Source: Candidatus Methylomirabilis sp.
Lineage (GTDB): Bacteria; DYJV01
DNA: 8,191 bases
Direction of reading: 5' to 3'
Assembly: GCA_020722945.1 (NCBI GenBank)
Contig: DYJV01000085.1
Coordinates: 1-8,191, forward strand
Shown: one piece after another, positions 6,103-8,191 of the stretch
Layout of the letters: each line of letters opens with the position of its first letter
Position numbering within the stretch: the stretch's first letter is position 1
Position numbers and translations under genes: made by a program
The notes under the pieces: generated by a model
Told to the model about the DNA's origin: nothing
Seen by the model: only the letters and a program-made list of their open reading frames with translations
The model's database searches: none

Positions 6103-7437
6103 TTAATTTTTTAAGAAATTTTCTAACTTTGAAAATTTTTCGTCAAACTCTCTTTCAAATGTAAAGCGATTTTTCCTTGTGCTACCTGCAAATAGCAAAG
6201 TAGCTTTACCACTATTTTCAGAAATTTTCAGCCAGAATTTTTTGTGGTGAATAAAAAATGATAAATATAGCCCAACCATCATCAAAATACACCCAATCCA
6301 CACAATATTGTCGCCAGGATCTTTAGTAATCTGGAGTCCAGTATATTGTGTTGATTTTGCATCATTAAAATAGAATATATAGTTCCCCTCTCTATGTTTT
6401 TCATCAAAGTTAGGGAAATTTTTAAATATAAGGAAACTATTCCCGGGCACATTGTCAGTAATTAGTCTCAATCTAACAGCAGGACCGAAACCTTGTAAAT
6501 TACTTGAATAATCTTCTATTACAAAATGTAGATTATCTTCTAACTTAATTGTTTCTCCAATATTTATATAATTTTTGAAAACTTCCTCTTGAGAACTCCT
6601 TTTTTTGGCTATGATTGAAATTTTACCCGGTATTGTGCCGTAACTTGACTGGAAAAATTTTATACCTTTATAATTTAGTGGGTGGTTAACTTTAACATTA
6701 GTTTTGAAACTTTTCTCTCCATCAGTAATTTCTATCAGGCTATTATACTCTTTTGGTGCACCATTAGGATAGAAATCGATTTTAAAATCGAGACATTTTA
6801 CATTAAAATCAAGAGTTGCTAATCCACCCTTTTTTAATATAACTGTTTTTTTGGTTTCTCCAACGGTAAGCTGCATAAAACCTTTATATCCGTAAACCCC
6901 ACCTACAATAGCACCTATCCCTATCACGATTAGACTTAGGTGGACTACATAATAGCCAAGATCGGAAAACCTATTTTTGTTAATGAAGAAGTGGGTCTCG
7001 TTTGAAAGCAAACTTTTTTTAAAAACTTTTCCAATGTTACTATTTATAAAACTTTCAATTTTATCAAGATTAAAATCTTTTGACTTAAATGTAATCTCTT
7101 TTTTATTGATTATTGATTTCTCAATATTGTGATCAAGTATCACATTGTCTTTAAAAACTCTGTTTATGGTAACTTTATAATGTTTAAGAGAGCAAAATAT
7201 TAAATTTAAAATTAGTAGTGCAAGTAAAGATAAAAACCACCACGAATAATACATATCAAAAATATTGAAAAATTTTAGAATTTTAAATGTAAAAGGATTA
7301 AAATAAGATGTATACTCTTTTTCTGATAACTCTTGTGGAATCAATGTTCCGATTATGGAGGTTGTTGCAATAGAAAAAAGTATAAAAAGTGTAAGTCTCA
7401 AAGAAGAGAAAAATTTTACAAATATATTTTGGGACAT
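6103..7437 (-). CDS. resB: Cytochrome c biogenesis protein ResB (Ccs1)
   Basis: This membrane partner of CcsA in System II cytochrome c synthesis is thought to handle apocytochrome and haem on the periplasmic side. From the chosen start (ATG 7437-7435) it is 444 aa. It has helices at about 14-34, 66-85, 163-184 and 377-397, with a large periplasmic domain between the third and fourth. Family signatures are SSLRLTLFIL...IIGTLIPQ (11-35), YYSWWFLSLLALLILN (63-78), VNHPLNYKGIKFFQSSYG (250-267) and DPGDNIVWIG (373-382), followed by HHKKFW. His166 in the third helix and His397/398 are candidate haem ligands. An in-frame ATG at 7530-7528 would add 31 residues, but that reading runs through a GC-rich hairpin and the end of the cytochrome gene. 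The internal start has AGGAAGG 9 nt upstream and matches the normal ResB N-terminus. After the last helix there is a charged cytoplasmic tail of about 45 residues. Confidence 0.94.
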   Translation of the reverse strand: MSQNIFVKFFSSLRLTLFILFSIATTSIIGTLIPQELSEKEYTSYFNPFTFKILKFFNIFDMYYSWWFLSLLALLILNLIFCSLKHYKVTINRVFKDNVILDHNIEKSIINKKEITFKSKDFNLDKIESFINSNIGKVFKKSLLSNETHFFINKNRFSDLGYYVVHLSLIVIGIGAIVGGVYGYKGFMQLTVGETKKTVILKKGGLATLDFNVKCLDFKIDFYPNGAPKEYNSLIEITDGEKSFKTNVKVNHPLNYKGIKFFQSSYGTIPGKISIIAKKRSSQEEVFKNYINIGETIKLEDNLHFVIEDYSSNLQGFGPAVRLRLITDNVPGNSFLIFKNFPNFDEKHREGNYIFYFNDAKSTQYTGLQITKDPGDNIVWIGCILMMVGLYLSFFIHHKKFWLKISENSGKATLLFAGSTRKNRFTFEREFDEKFSKLENFLKN

Positions 7438-7473
7438 AAGAGGGAGCCTTCCTAAAGAAATTAATAGAATCAG

Positions 7474-7500
7474 ATAGAGGGGGGATAACCCCCCCTCTAT
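7474..7500 (-). terminator. GC-rich hairpin between the cytochrome gene and resB, probable partial terminator
   Basis: A perfect 11-bp stem (7474-7484 with 7490-7500, atagagggggg/cccccctctat) closes a 5-nt loop. It begins 14 nt after the cytochrome stop and ends 36 nt before the resB start. On the minus strand it is followed by CTGATTCTATTAATTTC, which has no proper U run. That makes it a poor stand-alone terminator, though its six G-C pairs stand out in this AT-rich sequence. It could be a leaky terminator or a 3'-end stabiliser that keeps cytochrome mRNA in excess over resB-ccsA. Confidence 0.65.
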
Positions 7501-7514
7501 TGTATGTTTAGAGA

Positions 7515-7877
7515 TTATTTTTTGTGACAATCAGCACACTTTGTTGGACCTGTTTTTTCACCTTTTTTACTCATATCGGTGTGGCAACCTTTACAAGTAT
7601 TGTGGAAAGCAGTTTTAGCATCAAGTTTTTTGCCATCTGCTGCATCTTTGTGACACTCTGTGCATTTTTTGACTGGGCTTTTTTCATCCCATGTATGGTG
7701 ACATTTTTTGCAACCAAATTTGTCAGCATGAGCTTTGTGAGTAAAGGTTACAGGAGCTTTTGATTTACCTGTTTTGGTGATAGTTACTTTTTCAGGACAG
7801 TCTGCACCAATCAAATAGATAGCACCAAAAACAGTTAAAAAAGCAACTGTAAGAATAATAGAAATTAATTTTTTCAT
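7515..7877 (-). CDS. Periplasmic tetrahaem cytochrome c, c3/c7 type
   Basis: This is a small multihaem electron carrier predicted in the periplasm. The 120-aa precursor begins with a Sec signal peptide (MKK, then hydrophobic residues 4-23), probably cut near IGA-D (24-26). The mature part has four haem attachment sites: CKKCH (56-60), CTECH (72-76), CKGCH (95-99) and CADCH (114-118). Besides those four histidines there are exactly four more (His47 and His50 in FTHKAH, His61, His92), enough for all four haems to be bis-histidine, as in class III cytochromes. The first half (VTFTHKAHADKFGCKKCH, 43-60) is typical of the c3/c7 fold. Cys27 near the predicted N-terminus is unpaired and does not form a lipobox. 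AAGGAG lies 7-8 nt before the ATG. The maturation genes resB-ccsA follow directly, so it is an obvious client. Its redox partners are unknown; metal, sulfur or nitrate respiration are all possible. Confidence 0.93.
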   Translation of the reverse strand: MKKLISIILTVAFLTVFGAIYLIGADCPEKVTITKTGKSKAPVTFTHKAHADKFGCKKCHHTWDEKSPVKKCTECHKDAADGKKLDAKTAFHNTCKGCHTDMSKKGEKTGPTKCADCHKK

Positions 7878-7915
7878 TTTCTTTCTCCTTATGGTATTTA
7901 TTTTTTATTGGTAGT

Positions 7916-7952
7916 AAACAAAAAACCCGTATTTTATACGGGTTTTTTGTTT
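7916..7952 (-). terminator. Strong terminator between the 61-aa gene and the cytochrome gene
   Basis: A perfect 17-bp inverted repeat (7916-7932 with 7936-7952) leaves a 3-nt loop. The stem has a cccgtat/atacggg core with A/T flanks, so the minus-strand RNA reads ATACGGGTTTTTTGTTT, a strong U tail. The stop codon of the upstream 61-aa gene (7953-7951) lies in the first bases of the stem. The element is symmetric and could also stop plus-strand transcription. The cytochrome start is 38 nt further on. That leaves little room for a separate promoter, and I found no convincing one there. Confidence 0.9.
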
Positions 7953-8136
7953 ATTTATTTTTAGCTGCAGGAGCTTTTTTTGTATTATTATCAGCTGCAG
8001 GTGCTGTTGCTTCTTGTTTTATTTGTTCTTTTTTTGCAGGACATTTATATTTTTGTTCATCTGCTTGTAAAGTAAGAGCAAAAACTGTCATGCAAACTAC
8101 TGTTAAAACTATAGAAACTAATCTTTTTACATTCAT
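7951..8136 (-). CDS. Small secreted Lys/Ala/Pro-rich protein of unknown function
   Basis: This is a 61-residue ORF with a clear Sec signal peptide (MNVKRLVSIVLTVVCMTVFA, probably cut near LQA-D, residues 23-26). The mature part is about 36 residues: a short EQKYKCPAKKEQIKQ segment with one Cys (Cys32), then a low-complexity tail rich in Ala, Lys, Pro and Asn. There is no CXXCH, so it is not a cytochrome. Its leader is strikingly like that of the neighbouring cytochrome (KLISIILTVAFLTVFGA against RLVSIVLTVVCMTVFAL). It has no clear Shine-Dalgarno (ACGAAAT before the ATG) and begins 22 nt after another small gene with a similar tail. A strong terminator follows at once. I do not recognise the family. 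A cleavable leader and basic tail suggest periplasmic location, but the role is unknown. Confidence 0.7.
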   Translation of the reverse strand: MNVKRLVSIVLTVVCMTVFALTLQADEQKYKCPAKKEQIKQEATAPAADNNTKKAPAAKNK

Positions 8137-8158
8137 ATTTCGTAAAGTAAGTTGTTAA

Positions 8159-8191
8159 TTATTTTTTTGGAGCTGGAGCTGCTGTTTTGTT
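8159..8191 (-). CDS. C-terminus of a second Ala/Pro/Lys-rich small protein (partial)
   Basis: Only the last ten codons and a TAA are visible, reading NKTAAPAPKK. The frame is chosen by composition: this Ala/Pro/Lys pattern repeats the tail of the following 61-aa protein (KKAPAAKNK). The other two frames give Gln/Leu- or Ser-rich peptides without a parallel. Its stop lies 22 nt before the next start, consistent with one transcript. It may be a tandem paralogue of that gene, but the body of the protein lies outside the window. Confidence 0.5.
   Translation of the reverse strand, partial: NKTAAPAPKK

Noticed and set aside
7438-7530. N-terminal 31-residue extension of resB from ATG 7530
   Set aside because: It overlaps the cytochrome 3' end and is translated through the G6/C6 hairpin. 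The internal ATG at 7437 has a Shine-Dalgarno and gives the standard ResB N-terminus.
7797-7799. Cys27 of the cytochrome as a lipoprotein acceptor
   Set aside because: The preceding residues are GAD rather than a lipobox; Asp just before the Cys is not accepted, so signal peptidase I cleavage is more likely.

Overview
The window reads as a piece of chromosome from a low-G+C (about one third G+C by eye), Gram-negative-type anaerobe or facultative anaerobe that makes periplasmic c-type cytochromes. It has the ResB/CcsA (System II) cytochrome c maturation pair, a small tetrahaem cytochrome of the c3/c7 type and membrane subunits of a Na+-pumping decarboxylase. This mix fits the Deferribacterota best (Deferribacter/Calditerrivibrio/Mucispirillum-like). 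Desulfurella/Hippea-like bacteria are a possible alternative. The assignment is inferred from gene content and was not tested by a search.

Every supported gene lies on the minus strand, so transcription runs from high to low coordinates. At the right edge is the tail of a small Ala/Pro/Lys-rich protein (8159-8191). It is followed by a 61-aa secreted protein with a similar tail and then a strong terminator (7916-7952). Next come the tetrahaem cytochrome (7515-7877), a conspicuous G6/C6 hairpin (7474-7500), resB (start reassigned to 7437) and ccsA. Only 20 nt after ccsA begins a gap-pgk-tpiA-secG block (5193 down to 1798), in which tpiA and secG overlap at TAATG. A terminator (1725-1765) closes the block. 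After a 251-nt AT-rich stretch comes an oadG-oadB pair joined by an ATGA overlap, then a terminator (131-178), then the first residues of a probable DUF58 protein running off the left edge.

The genes fall into three functional groups. One makes a periplasmic multihaem cytochrome and the machinery that attaches its haem. One encodes the lower/gluconeogenic triose-phosphate reactions plus a SecYEG subunit. One encodes the membrane part of a Na+-translocating decarboxylase, with no carboxyltransferase (alpha) subunit in view. Most of this is ordinary core metabolism and I see no clearly new multi-gene system. The points most worth a second look are: a GAPDH whose NAD-selecting residues are replaced (Asp32 to Thr35, Pro188 to Arg193); a GC-rich hairpin between the cytochrome and its maturation genes; a signal-peptide sequence shared by the cytochrome and an otherwise unrelated tiny secreted protein; and three mutually complementary segments at the left terminator that reach the start region of the next gene.
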